Assembly: GCA_009695405.1 (NCBI GenBank)
Contig: SIAZ01000124.1
Span: 1 to 10,362, forward strand
Length of the DNA: 10,362 nucleotides
From: Pedosphaera sp.
Lineage (GTDB): Bacteria > Verrucomicrobiota > Verrucomicrobiia > Limisphaerales > UBA9464
Reading direction: 5' to 3'
The notes beneath the pieces are model-generated. The model ran no database searches. It was given only the letters and a program-made list of their open reading frames with translations, and was not told the DNA's origin. Below are positions 1 to 7,524 of the stretch, piece after piece; position 1 is the first letter of the stretch, and every line of letters begins with the position of its first letter. The position numbers and the translations under genes were made by a program.

Positions 1-1458
1 ATTCTGCTTAGATTTTTCCGACAAGAGCCCGGCACGAATGCAAACATTGAGGAGCGCAGCAGCGGACCAGAGTTGATGACCGGAACCGTCGATCAATCCG
101 CTGGGGAGCGGGATTTTTTCGTGAAACGAACCCAATCCTGCCTCCCAATCTTTCTCATTGTTACCCTTTTTCTTTTTGGGTGCGAAGGCGGTTCCCAGTG
201 AACGCCCCAGCAAGGCCGCATTTTGGGCGGTATGGTCGCCAGCATCGGCGACCTCTTTTCCCCATAGGAAAAACGTGTCGCAGAACGGCCAACTCGCCGT
301 GTTGTGCGGGCCCGCGTTACCGGGGATGAAAGGCGAAAAGAGCGGAATGCCTTTGTCGGTCATGGGATAATCTGCAAATGCCGCCTTGGCAGACCCACCT
401 GCCACAATACCAAAGAGCCCCGCAAAGGCGGTCCCCAGGATTTCACGATTGGGCATGATTTCCCCATGGCGGTCTTTGTAATAAGCGAGAGTGCCATCGG
501 GCTGGGTGAACTCCTTTTGGATAGCGACCTTGAGTGTGGAGGCACGATCCATCCAGCGCTGTTTTTCCGCAGCTGGCCGGCCGCTTTTTTCGCAGGCGTT
601 AGCCATGGCGAGCATTCCCCGGTAGTAAAGGCAGTTAGTGGAAAGCGCCTTCAGTAAAACACAATCGGCGATCTCCATGCCATCGGGATAGGCCGAGTTG
701 GTGATGTCGTGGAAGAGCGGTTGACCACGAAAGAGGCCATCGGTCGGATCAAACCACGGTTCATAGAACACCTTAAAAAAATGTTCACCATTTTCGAGCA
801 TCCACTTCCAGTCGGCCAGTTCGGGATGAATCGTGAAAAGATCGTCCGCTGCCCAAAGCCAGACCACATCATCCGTGGCCCGAGTGTAGGAGTTGGTTTT
901 GTATTTCAACATGACCTCCTTGTCCTCTTTAGCGATCACCTCCCAGGGGACTTGAATCTCTGGGACCACGTGCGGAGCGGAAACACGGTAGCCGAGGTTC
1001 CTGCGGACGTCCCGGGTCACTCTGAGGGACGAAAGCATCACTTTGGGGTAAAAACGATTCACACCCAGCACCCCCGCAATGGAAATGTCGCGTGTGTAAA
1101 TCCTGTCGCCATAGCGTGAGCCGGCCCCGAAATACATCCTGCCCGCTTCGTTTTCGACCTGATTGCGCTCCACGTCGTCGAGGGCAATTTTCCACATACG
1201 CCTGGTCAGCGGGGTGACGGCACCCTTCAATTCCACCTTGCACTTGGGCTCGGGGTTCGGCAACTGAGCAAGGGAAAAGCTTCCGTTCGCATCGCGCAAC
1301 GCGTCGGCTGTCATCACCAACGGGCCCTGCTCAAAAAGAAACCGGGGCTTAACTTCATTGCCAACAACGGAAGCCGGTTCGCCAGAGGCCAGCCCGGTCC
1401 CCAACAAGAGCCAAACGCAGGACATCCCAGCAAATTGACCAAGTAGAGCCCTTTTCAT
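1..1458 (-). CDS. Exported six-hairpin-type glycosidase, C-terminus cut off by the window edge
   Basis: The minus strand is open from an ATG at 1458 to base 1 with no stop, giving the first 486 residues of a longer protein. The N-terminus is a signal peptide (Lys2-Arg3, hydrophobic core to about residue 24, likely cut near LASG-EP), so the product should be exported. Residues 108-127 (MYFGAGSRYG then IYTRDISI), 193-207 (RATDDVVWLWAADDL), 242-260, 386-402 (NTASWPFCDTFFLWGKE) and 458-470 (GSGHQLWSAAALL) look like (alpha/alpha)6-barrel glycosidases of the amylo-1,6-glucosidase/GH63/rhamnosidase type. The HQLWSAAALL end motif is typical of such barrels. I cannot assign the exact GH family or catalytic pair. 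It starts 29 bases after the GH36-like gene, so the two are probably cotranscribed. No Shine-Dalgarno is visible; the upstream bases read CCTCCTCGTG. A lysine-rich patch (428-431) is a likely surface loop. Confidence 0.8.
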   Translation of the reverse strand, partial: MKRALLGQFAGMSCVWLLLGTGLASGEPASVVGNEVKPRFLFEQGPLVMTADALRDANGSFSLAQLPNPEPKCKVELKGAVTPLTRRMWKIALDDVERNQVENEAGRMYFGAGSRYGDRIYTRDISIAGVLGVNRFYPKVMLSSLRVTRDVRRNLGYRVSAPHVVPEIQVPWEVIAKEDKEVMLKYKTNSYTRATDDVVWLWAADDLFTIHPELADWKWMLENGEHFFKVFYEPWFDPTDGLFRGQPLFHDITNSAYPDGMEIADCVLLKALSTNCLYYRGMLAMANACEKSGRPAAEKQRWMDRASTLKVAIQKEFTQPDGTLAYYKDRHGEIMPNREILGTAFAGLFGIVAGGSAKAAFADYPMTDKGIPLFSPFIPGNAGPHNTASWPFCDTFFLWGKEVADAGDHTAQNAALLGRSLGTAFAPKKKKGNNEKDWEAGLGSFHEKIPLPSGLIDGSGHQLWSAAALLNVCIRAGLLSEKSKQN

Positions 1459-1487
1459 CACGAGGAGGGTTTTGTCAGACGCGATTC

Positions 1488-3392
1488 TTATTTGGATTTC
1501 ATTTTCCCACAAAGTTGCCCGAAAGAGTCTTTCCCTTCGTATTTCAGAATGACCGAATGACGTCCGTTCAATTTGACAGGCTCGACCTTGCCGAAGGCTT
1601 GCAGTGCATAATCCTTGGGCTTGTCACCCCAGTTGAAGACTCCGAGGTAGATCTCCTCCCCTTTACGAGCGAGCACCAAATCGAAGCCGTCGCCCTTGTT
1701 CTTGCCATGCTGCCAAAGATCTAGCGGCACGGTCTCGTCCATCGGTGAATACTGGAACACTTCTTTCACCAATGACTGCCGTTCTGGCCTGAGCGTCATT
1801 AGGTTGTCACTGCTTAGTCGAGCTGTTCCATAAAGCTTGTTAAAGTCCGCCCACATTTGCGCCTCGTTGAGCGTCATACTGCCGCCGTGTTTGACGTCTT
1901 CCTGGGAAACCGTTGCGTCTTCATCGGCCGCCTCGCGGTAGACGAGATAGTCGGCATCGCCATTCCATACCTTGCCGTTCAAATAGAAGTTACCGAGATT
2001 GGCCAGCGAGCGTTCGGGAAAGGCTCCGTATCTTGGGTGGATGTCGCCGCCGGTGCGCATCCCGTCAACGAATCCGATGCAAGGCCCGAACACGGCCGAG
2101 CAACCGAGGAAATAGGTATCCGGCCCCATCGCCTCGCGCATGGATTTCATCGCGAGACGGAAACGCTCCAAACCGGTGATCGTGGAGTCAAAGGCCTTGA
2201 TACCTTTAGCGTTTTTATTCTTGGCCAGAGTATCGTTTTTTAAGCCGTACCGCATGAAGTCCACTTTAAAATAACGAATACCCCAATTGTCCTTGAGGTT
2301 ACGAATGCAGTCGGCGATATGCGCACGCGCTCCGGGATGCGAGTAATCAAAGTAAATATACCGCATGACCTTGTCTCCCTTGTCGTTCACCTCAACGATC
2401 AACTTGCCGTCAAGGTCGTGCAGGAAATATTCGGGGTGGGCTTTGTAGATCTCCGAATTCTCATCGGCCCGGAAGCCGTCGATGTGAATGCCCGGAGTCT
2501 TACCTTCGGATGTGATGCGGGAAACAATTTCCTTGATGCCGCCAGGCAAGAGATCGGGTCGCACGCTCTGGTAATCACCGCGCTCGGTCCACCAACCTCC
2601 ATCGATCTGGACCATATTTGCATCGGGAGCGATTTTTTTAAGCACATCCATGTTGCCGTAGATATCCTTGGCGGTGAAAACTCGGCCATAGTAATCCCAG
2701 GTGGCCCAGCCTTTGAAATCGGCAGGCTTCAGTTTCTTGATGCTGTTCTCCGCTGCGATGGCGGTACCGAATTGGTCGAGAGTCATCAGCCAATCGTCCC
2801 CACGCTTGAGCACAATTTGCTCATACGAAATAGTCTCACCCGGTTTGAGCTGCCGGCCCTCGCCGTCGGACCAGATCACGATTGCACCGTCCTTGATCGT
2901 GAAGTTTGGCAGGAAGATGCGCCAAGAGAGCGACCCGGCGAAGAGATACTTGCCGTCCGCCAATCGCACCATTTCAAACATGTGGCTGGAGCTTTTCGCG
3001 GTCGTCGCGCCGACGTTCTGGCGCAAGATGGGCGTGCGTCCCATGCAACTTCCCCCGTAAAGAATTTCGAGATCACTAGTCAGTTTTTCGGCCACGGGTA
3101 TACGGATGCTAATCCTCCCGATCGCCAGGGGTTTAGATCCTTTGTTGGAGAGGGTGATGGCCAGTCGCTGGAAACTGTCCGCCTCATCCGTCAGGCTTTG
3201 CGCTGTCTCGACCGGTTGGTCAGCTTGAACCTCGACCTTGATGTCCGGCCACAGTGAAGAGCCCGCGCATGCGAGCTGGGTCAGCAACATGCCCGCAAAG
3301 AGGGTGAAGTGGGTTTTCAAGAGGGTTTTTTTAAAAGCAACCAAAAATAAAACGACATTCTCATAACATACATAAGATGAATGAATTGCCAC
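1488..3392 (-). CDS. Exported GH36-like (clan GH-D) alpha-galactosidase-type glycoside hydrolase
   Basis: This 634-residue reading frame has a signal peptide, an N-terminal beta domain (about 50-220) and a TIM barrel (about 225-530) with a short C-terminal beta domain. Barrel motifs match melibiases: GWATWDYYG (228-236), VQIDGGW (261-267), YFKVDFMRYG (374-383) and GMRTGGDI (444-451), with LSSDNL (526-531). By analogy with GH27/GH36, Asp378 would be the nucleophile and Asp450 the acid/base; these are retaining enzymes that release terminal alpha-galactose or alpha-GalNAc. The substrate here is unproven, and related GH-D families with other specificities are possible. The start is uncertain. 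The longest frame begins at a GTG (3392), but residues 1-24 do not look like a signal n-region. TTG at 3344 or 3320 would give compact signal peptides, the latter beginning MKTHFTLFAGMLL. None has a convincing ribosome site. It is first in a leftward operon with the downstream glycosidase. Confidence 0.87.
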   Translation of the reverse strand: MAIHSSYVCYENVVLFLVAFKKTLLKTHFTLFAGMLLTQLACAGSSLWPDIKVEVQADQPVETAQSLTDEADSFQRLAITLSNKGSKPLAIGRISIRIPVAEKLTSDLEILYGGSCMGRTPILRQNVGATTAKSSSHMFEMVRLADGKYLFAGSLSWRIFLPNFTIKDGAIVIWSDGEGRQLKPGETISYEQIVLKRGDDWLMTLDQFGTAIAAENSIKKLKPADFKGWATWDYYGRVFTAKDIYGNMDVLKKIAPDANMVQIDGGWWTERGDYQSVRPDLLPGGIKEIVSRITSEGKTPGIHIDGFRADENSEIYKAHPEYFLHDLDGKLIVEVNDKGDKVMRYIYFDYSHPGARAHIADCIRNLKDNWGIRYFKVDFMRYGLKNDTLAKNKNAKGIKAFDSTITGLERFRLAMKSMREAMGPDTYFLGCSAVFGPCIGFVDGMRTGGDIHPRYGAFPERSLANLGNFYLNGKVWNGDADYLVYREAADEDATVSQEDVKHGGSMTLNEAQMWADFNKLYGTARLSSDNLMTLRPERQSLVKEVFQYSPMDETVPLDLWQHGKNKGDGFDLVLARKGEEIYLGVFNWGDKPKDYALQAFGKVEPVKLNGRHSVILKYEGKDSFGQLCGKMKSK

Positions 3393-3462
3393 GGAGAATT
3401 AGAGACTCCTGAGCCTATTCTGCCAATTTTCTCATGGTCCGCACTCGGGTGAACTCCCCTTC

Positions 3463-3477
3463 AGTCAAAGGGTGACT
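3463..3477. repeat. Short inverted repeat AGTCA-N5-TGACT
   Basis: AGTCA at 3463-3467 and TGACT at 3473-3477 are exact inverted copies around a 5-base spacer. The right arm overlaps the first palindrome by two bases. Five-base arms can arise by chance, so this is only a weak operator candidate. Confidence 0.35.
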
Positions 3478-3485
3478 TGTACAAG
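3476..3485. promoter_or_regulatory. Perfect 10-base palindrome, possible operator
   Basis: CTTGTACAAG reads the same on both strands. It lies in the divergent spacer about 84 bases from the GH36-like frame and 92 bases from the epimerase start. Its centre is 12 bases from that of the next palindrome, roughly one helical turn, so two dimers or one extended regulator could bind. No regulator gene is in the window. A binding role is inferred. Confidence 0.45.
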
Positions 3486-3487
3486 AT

Positions 3488-3497
3488 ATTTGCAAAT
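3488..3497. promoter_or_regulatory. Second perfect 10-base palindrome, possible operator
   Basis: ATTTGCAAAT is exactly self-complementary and is separated from the first palindrome by only two bases (AT). The sequences differ, so this is not a tandem duplication of one site. It overlaps a possible -35-like TTGCAA (3490-3495), which would suit repression of the rightward gene if that box were real. Confidence 0.45.
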
Positions 3498-3561
3498 GAA
3501 TGAGCCAAATAGAATGATTTTGAAAACGGTCGCAATAGAGTGCTTTCGTACTATAACCAGC

Positions 3562-3566
3562 GGAGG
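3562..3566 (+). promoter_or_regulatory. Ribosome binding site of the aldose epimerase gene
   Basis: GGAGG lies 11 bases before the ATG at 3578. This spacing is slightly long but usable, and it supports the long N-terminus of the lipoprotein over the internal TTG at 3650. Among the genes in the left block it is the only clear Shine-Dalgarno sequence. Confidence 0.6.
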
Positions 3567-3577
3567 TAGCTATACTT

Positions 3578-4762
3578 ATGCCCCACCTCTTTTTCTCCCA
3601 AACAGGAACGAAAATCGTTCAAATTATATTGGCTAATTTTCTACGACCTTTGCGATGCGATCGCGTATACCCGATCGCCTGCTTGCTACTCTCAATTGGC
3701 CTGACTGGATGCACTCCCGAGGCCAAGCCTCTTGCCGACCCGGATGCGCAATTTCTTTTAAAGAATAGGAACGGAATGGAAGTGCGACTGGCCTCCTACG
3801 GGGCACGGATCACCTCGATCAAAGTACCAGACCGCAACGGCGCCATGGCAGACGTCGTACTAGGCTTCGACACCGTCGAACCCTATCGGTCGTCCGTCAA
3901 GAAGCCCTACCTCGGGGCGACCCTCGGCCGATATGCTGGGCGCATCGCCGATGGGCGGTTCACCCTGGACGGGGTCGAACATGTGCTCGCGCAGAACAGC
4001 GGTCCGAATCACAACCATGGTGGCTCCAAAGGGTTTGATAAGGTCGCGTGGAACGCAAAGCAAATCCGGAACGGCGTTCAATTTGATTACAGCTCTCCAG
4101 ATAGAGAAGAAGGATACCCCGGAACGCTCCAGGCCCGGGTGACCTACACGCTTACCGATGCCAACGAGCTCATCATCGATTACCGAGCCACGACCGACCG
4201 TGCGACACCGGTCAACTTATCCAATCACACCTATTTCAATCTGGCGGGCGAAGGTTCGGACACCGTGCTTAATCACGAACTCATGATTGATGCAAATGAG
4301 GTGCTTGCGATCGGTAAAACTTCTGTCCCCACTGGGAAAATCGCATCCGTCACGGGCACGCCCTTCGACTTCCGTCACCCAAAAAGGGTCGGGCGGGATA
4401 TTAATCAAACGAACGAGCAACTGGCCAATGGGATTGGGTATGACCACACTTTTGTTTTGAACCCGAAAAAGGAGGTCGAGAAGCCTGCCGCGACCCTGTA
4501 TGAAAAAACCAGCGGTCGAAAACTGCAGGTCTTTACCGATCAGCCGGGACTTCAGCTCTACACCGCGAACTTCCTCGATGGATCTCTGATCGGAAAATCC
4601 GGGCGTCCCTACCTGAAGCGCGGTTCACTGTGTCTGGAAACCCAGCATTTTCCCAACAGTCCGAATCAACCGAATTTTCCCAACACCACCCTCCGGCCAG
4701 GTGAAACCTACCAGACCCAGACGATCTACCAATTCAGCGTAAGCGATTCCATTGGGGAATGA
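3578..4762 (+). CDS. Aldose 1-epimerase (mutarotase), predicted lipoprotein
   Basis: The 394-residue product interconverts alpha and beta anomers of aldoses such as galactose or glucose. Family motifs are complete: TLGRYAGRI (115-123), NHNHGG (144-149), SNHTYFNL (215-222), GYDHTF (287-292) and LCLETQHFPN (351-360). By analogy with GalM, His147 and His217 should polarise the sugar ring, Asp289 binds it and Glu354 is the catalytic base. Unlike cytosolic GalM, it has a hydrophobic segment (about 31-41) ending in the lipobox LTGC, with Cys45 the probable lipidated residue, so it is predicted to be membrane-anchored on the periplasmic side. The stretch before the hydrophobic core is long (about 30 residues); a TTG at 3650 would give a more usual signal, but GGAGG precedes the ATG. 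It is likely cotranscribed with the GH114-like gene 56 bases downstream, and may convert the anomer released by the neighbouring glycosidases. Confidence 0.93.
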   Translation: MPHLFFSQTGTKIVQIILANFLRPLRCDRVYPIACLLLSIGLTGCTPEAKPLADPDAQFLLKNRNGMEVRLASYGARITSIKVPDRNGAMADVVLGFDTVEPYRSSVKKPYLGATLGRYAGRIADGRFTLDGVEHVLAQNSGPNHNHGGSKGFDKVAWNAKQIRNGVQFDYSSPDREEGYPGTLQARVTYTLTDANELIIDYRATTDRATPVNLSNHTYFNLAGEGSDTVLNHELMIDANEVLAIGKTSVPTGKIASVTGTPFDFRHPKRVGRDINQTNEQLANGIGYDHTFVLNPKKEVEKPAATLYEKTSGRKLQVFTDQPGLQLYTANFLDGSLIGKSGRPYLKRGSLCLETQHFPNSPNQPNFPNTTLRPGETYQTQTIYQFSVSDSIGE

Positions 4763-4818
4763 TCCGCAGTGCTCATGCTCCCTACGATGCTGGGCCAGCC
4801 GGTTGTTAAAGACCTCCC

Positions 4819-5751
4819 ATGAAGTTTCTTCCCCTCAGTGTCGCCGTTCTAGCTTTCATGCCGGCACACTTTACCCGCGCGGAATCATGCCCTGTCTCGT
4901 TCGCTTACATCCTGCAGGCCGATTCCTTCGCTAAAACAAAAAGTGCGGCCGTTGCGCAACTCAAGGAGAGCGGACGCGATTGGATCGTGCTCGACACGGC
5001 CTTCGCTGGCGACACGACGTGGGAGCAAGCAGATCTCGACGCAATCCGCGGCAGCAAAGCGGGGCGAAAAGTGGTCGCCTATATTTCCATCGGAGAGGCT
5101 GAGGACTACCGTCCCTATTGGCAATCCGAGTGGGGCAGTAATGGCAATCGGACTGCCTCAGCACCGGCCTGGCTCGGGATCGAAAATCCGGAGTGGAAAG
5201 GAAATTATCAGGTCAAATATTGGAACGCCGATTGGCAAAAGCTGATGCTACCCGCGATTGACGACGCCATGGCGCACGGTTTCGACGGCGTGTATCTGGA
5301 CGTCGTAGATGGCTTCGAGACGTATGAGCAGGGAGCCGATGACTACCTAGACGACCGCATGAACCCGGAGACCAAGCAGACCTATCGCCGTGACATGGTG
5401 GACTGGGTGAAAGCGATCGCTGCTCGCGCCCGCGCAAAGAATCCCGCGGCACTCGTCATCCCGCAAAACGGCTCCCAACTGGTCGTACACAAGGACTTTA
5501 TTGAGGTCATCAACGCCCAAGGCATCGAGGATTTGTTCACCAACGGAAAAAAGCTCCAGCCCGCCTCACACACGGATGAAATTCTCGGTAATTTGAAATT
5601 AATGGCTTCGGCAAAGAAGCCCGTGCTGCTCATCGAGTATCCAAAGACGCCAGAACGACAGGCGCTATCCAAGAAATTAGCGAAGGAGAACGGACTCGTT
5701 TGGCTTGTGACAGATCGTCAGCTCAAGACGCTTGGTGAATCGAGCAAATAG
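4819..5751 (+). CDS. Secreted GH114/TM1410-type glycosidase
   Basis: This 310-residue protein has a cleavable signal peptide (Lys2, core about 4-16, likely cut after FTRA at 21). The rest is one TIM-barrel domain of the GH114/TM1410/MJ1477 type: VVAYISIGEAEDYR (85-98), ENPEWKGNYQVKYW (122-135), GFDGVYLDVVDGF (154-166), IPQNG (214-218) and LIEYP (271-275). Characterised GH114 members are endo-alpha-1,4-polygalactosaminidases that use an Asp/Glu pair. Asp161 or Asp164 and Glu237 are candidates here, though I cannot align them. Many bacterial members are uncharacterised, so polygalactosamine cleavage is possible, not shown. The length fits a single-domain member. There is no clear Shine-Dalgarno before the ATG. 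Its position behind an epimerase and opposite a GH36-like gene suggests a joint role in degrading a galactose- or galactosamine-containing glycan. Confidence 0.82.
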   Translation: MKFLPLSVAVLAFMPAHFTRAESCPVSFAYILQADSFAKTKSAAVAQLKESGRDWIVLDTAFAGDTTWEQADLDAIRGSKAGRKVVAYISIGEAEDYRPYWQSEWGSNGNRTASAPAWLGIENPEWKGNYQVKYWNADWQKLMLPAIDDAMAHGFDGVYLDVVDGFETYEQGADDYLDDRMNPETKQTYRRDMVDWVKAIAARARAKNPAALVIPQNGSQLVVHKDFIEVINAQGIEDLFTNGKKLQPASHTDEILGNLKLMASAKKPVLLIEYPKTPERQALSKKLAKENGLVWLVTDRQLKTLGESSK

Positions 5752-5847
5752 CCTCTGCCATAGCTTTCTTTATGCTCGAGAATCCCATTTAGGGCGGGAT
5801 CGGATTTTCTCATCTCGACATTACTCAAATTGATCGAAGCTAAAACT

Positions 5848-7518
5848 TCAGTTCCCTCTTTTCTTTTCCGAAACAGTTTTCGCTTCCAACTCAAGCAACG
5901 ATCGACCTACCAAGCTGACCTGAGTTGGCTTGAGCAGACGCTTGGCCTCCGCAAGAGCTGATTTCGCTATAGCCACCTGTCCATCAGCCAAGGCTGCTTC
6001 AACAAAAGGTGCCACTAATCCGTAATAAAGATTCCCTCCCGCTTGGCCCTTGAAATCCCGTAACGCCTTTCGATAAGCGGCGTCTGCCTCGCCCCATTTG
6101 CCTGCCGCAATTTTCTCGCCCATATCGCCCGCCGCACTCCCAATGCCCAAATCAAACCTCCGCGTACGGTTCTGAACAAGAATCTCCTGTGTAAGGCTCT
6201 TCACCTGAAGGGCATCCCCTCCTTCCTTAGCTAACTCCAGTAACTTATTTTGTCCCCTAACTTTGAGATCGGGATAGTTTGAAAAACGGCTGGTGTACGC
6301 ACTCCAGAACTCTTGCTGAACCTGAGGCGAGGCATGGCTATCCGCAAGGATCTGTGCCTGTAAGCTCCATGCGGGAAGAAACTCAGGTTGCACATTCCTT
6401 GCAGCATTTAACCAACGTTCCCATTCAACACGCCCTAAGGTACGGGCGTAATCGGTGAGGAGGAGGGCCTGCTGATACCCATCCGATCGTTCCCTTCCTT
6501 TAGCCAAAAAGACAAGTTCAGTATCAGAAATAGGTTTCCAAGTTTGCGGATCCATCGCATTTCCCACTGGATAGTTTTGCGACTCGTATTGTCCACAGTC
6601 GGTTTTCCAATGCCCCGGTGAATCCATATAGCCAAACCATGCATGGCCTCCATCATCCCCCTGTCCCGAAAAGTAGAGGGTTGGCAGTCCTTTGGCCTTA
6701 CCAGTATTCGCCGCAAAGTAGGCCTGATCCACACAGATGCCACCTCTCGAACGAATTTCCGAAAAGGTGTAGGTTGGGTAAGGCCAAACAAGCCGATTTG
6801 CCTGAAACCGAGGAGTGTCATAGCGAATACTGCTAAAGACTTTACTGAACCCGCTCCGACTAGCCGTGACATTTTTCCGTGCCCAGTCCATTTCAGATTC
6901 CACCAAAGGATGATCAATAATAAATTTCAACTCACTCACCCTGAAATCACAAAGATCGGTTGCATAGCGCCGCCCTCGCTGCAGTTCAGCCATGCTTTGC
7001 AGTCGCTGAACTGGATCGACCACCTCCCTGGGCACTGCCGAGAGAGTTACCTGCCGATGAGGCCATCTTTTGGGGAAAGGCTGATCCAATACAAGAGACA
7101 ACGCCACGGCCAAACGAGGCAGCTCTTGTACCGCCGCAGGAGCTTTAGCCTGCATGCTCAGAAGAATCCCTAAGGCGTTTTTGACATTGTCTTCCGATGA
7201 AAGGTTTTCGAGAAAGGCACGCCGTAGTTCAATATTTTCTCCGAGCGAGCGAAAGTCAGTGTTTTCCTTCTCAGAGAATTCCGGACTCCAAAGACCGAGC
7301 CACTGCCATAAGCGAAACTCACTCGCCTCAAGATTCTCGGGTTTGAAGTCGCTCTCACGAGCTGTTTTTAACTTTCCGATCAATCGTTCTCCAAGCTCAC
7401 TTCGAGCCTGCTCCCATTGGGCGGGGTCAGGATGCGCTTCCCACCAACTTATTTCCGACCACCCTTGCACTGGCACCAGCCCCATTATAACCCCAGTGAA
7501 AAAGAGTATCTTTGTCAT
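5848..7518 (-). CDS. Exported transglutaminase-like protein with helical flanking domains
   Basis: The 556-residue product begins with a signal peptide (core about residues 4-17, likely cut near VQG-WS). A mostly helical region (about 25-235) leads to a transglutaminase/peptidase-like core: SRGGICVDQAYFAANTGKA (257-275), GLPTLYFSG (277-285), GGHAWFGY (290-297) and HWKTDCGQY (303-311). The triad Cys262, His292, Asp307 is in the order and spacing of transglutaminase-like enzymes, so the protein is probably catalytically active as a cysteine protease, amidase or acyl-transferase. The C-terminal half (about 340-550) is Ala/Leu/Arg-rich and TPR-like, suggesting protein binding. The substrate is unknown. 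It is the second gene of an operon: its ATG lies 6 bases after the stop of the PHP gene, and AAAGG overlapping that stop may serve as ribosome site. Translational coupling is likely. Confidence 0.8.
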   Translation of the reverse strand: MTKILFFTGVIMGLVPVQGWSEISWWEAHPDPAQWEQARSELGERLIGKLKTARESDFKPENLEASEFRLWQWLGLWSPEFSEKENTDFRSLGENIELRRAFLENLSSEDNVKNALGILLSMQAKAPAAVQELPRLAVALSLVLDQPFPKRWPHRQVTLSAVPREVVDPVQRLQSMAELQRGRRYATDLCDFRVSELKFIIDHPLVESEMDWARKNVTASRSGFSKVFSSIRYDTPRFQANRLVWPYPTYTFSEIRSRGGICVDQAYFAANTGKAKGLPTLYFSGQGDDGGHAWFGYMDSPGHWKTDCGQYESQNYPVGNAMDPQTWKPISDTELVFLAKGRERSDGYQQALLLTDYARTLGRVEWERWLNAARNVQPEFLPAWSLQAQILADSHASPQVQQEFWSAYTSRFSNYPDLKVRGQNKLLELAKEGGDALQVKSLTQEILVQNRTRRFDLGIGSAAGDMGEKIAAGKWGEADAAYRKALRDFKGQAGGNLYYGLVAPFVEAALADGQVAIAKSALAEAKRLLKPTQVSLVGRSLLELEAKTVSEKKRGN

Positions 7519-7524
7519 GAGCCT

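Larger units (their letters stand above)
3393..3577. promoter_or_regulatory. Divergent intergenic region of the carbohydrate locus
   Basis: These 185 bases separate the leftward GH36-like gene from the rightward aldose epimerase gene, so promoters for both must lie here. It is AT-rich between about 3485 and 3560. It contains two perfect 10-base palindromes and a 5-base inverted repeat, listed separately. I looked for sigma70-type boxes on both strands. Candidates such as TTGCAA (3490-3495) with TAGAAT (3510-3515) are spaced 14 bases apart, which is too close, so I do not call a promoter. Shared regulation of both sides is an inference from the geometry. Confidence 0.6.

Noticed and set aside
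304..1119. Plus-strand frames (304-657 and 709-1119) and shorter minus-strand frames in the first 1.2 kb
   Set aside because: The whole stretch is covered by one continuous minus-strand frame with signal peptide and glycosidase motifs that simply lacks its stop in the window; the others are shadows.
2319..3257. A 312-codon open frame on the plus strand opposite the GH36-like gene
   Set aside because: It is antisense to a strongly supported enzyme, shows no recognisable motif, and long antisense frames are common opposite GC-rich genes.
3490..3515. Sigma70-like promoter TTGCAA / TAGAAT for the epimerase gene
   Set aside because: The 14-base spacing is too short for a normal promoter, and the -35-like box is part of a palindrome.
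4789..4799. GCTGG-G-CCAGC inverted repeat in the spacer before the GH114-like gene
   Set aside because: The one-base centre cannot form a hairpin loop without losing pairs, there is no T-run, and an isolated 5-base arm is weak as an operator.
5778..5811. Possible bidirectional terminator between the convergent genes ending at 5751 and 5848
   Set aside because: GAGAATCCC can pair with GGGA and TTCTC only through a 7-base one-sided bulge, and no T-run follows. I see nothing else in this 96-base spacer.
6435..6917. A 160-codon minus-strand frame inside the transglutaminase-like gene
   Set aside because: It lies in another frame across the catalytic core of a well-supported protein, and its translation has no family motif.
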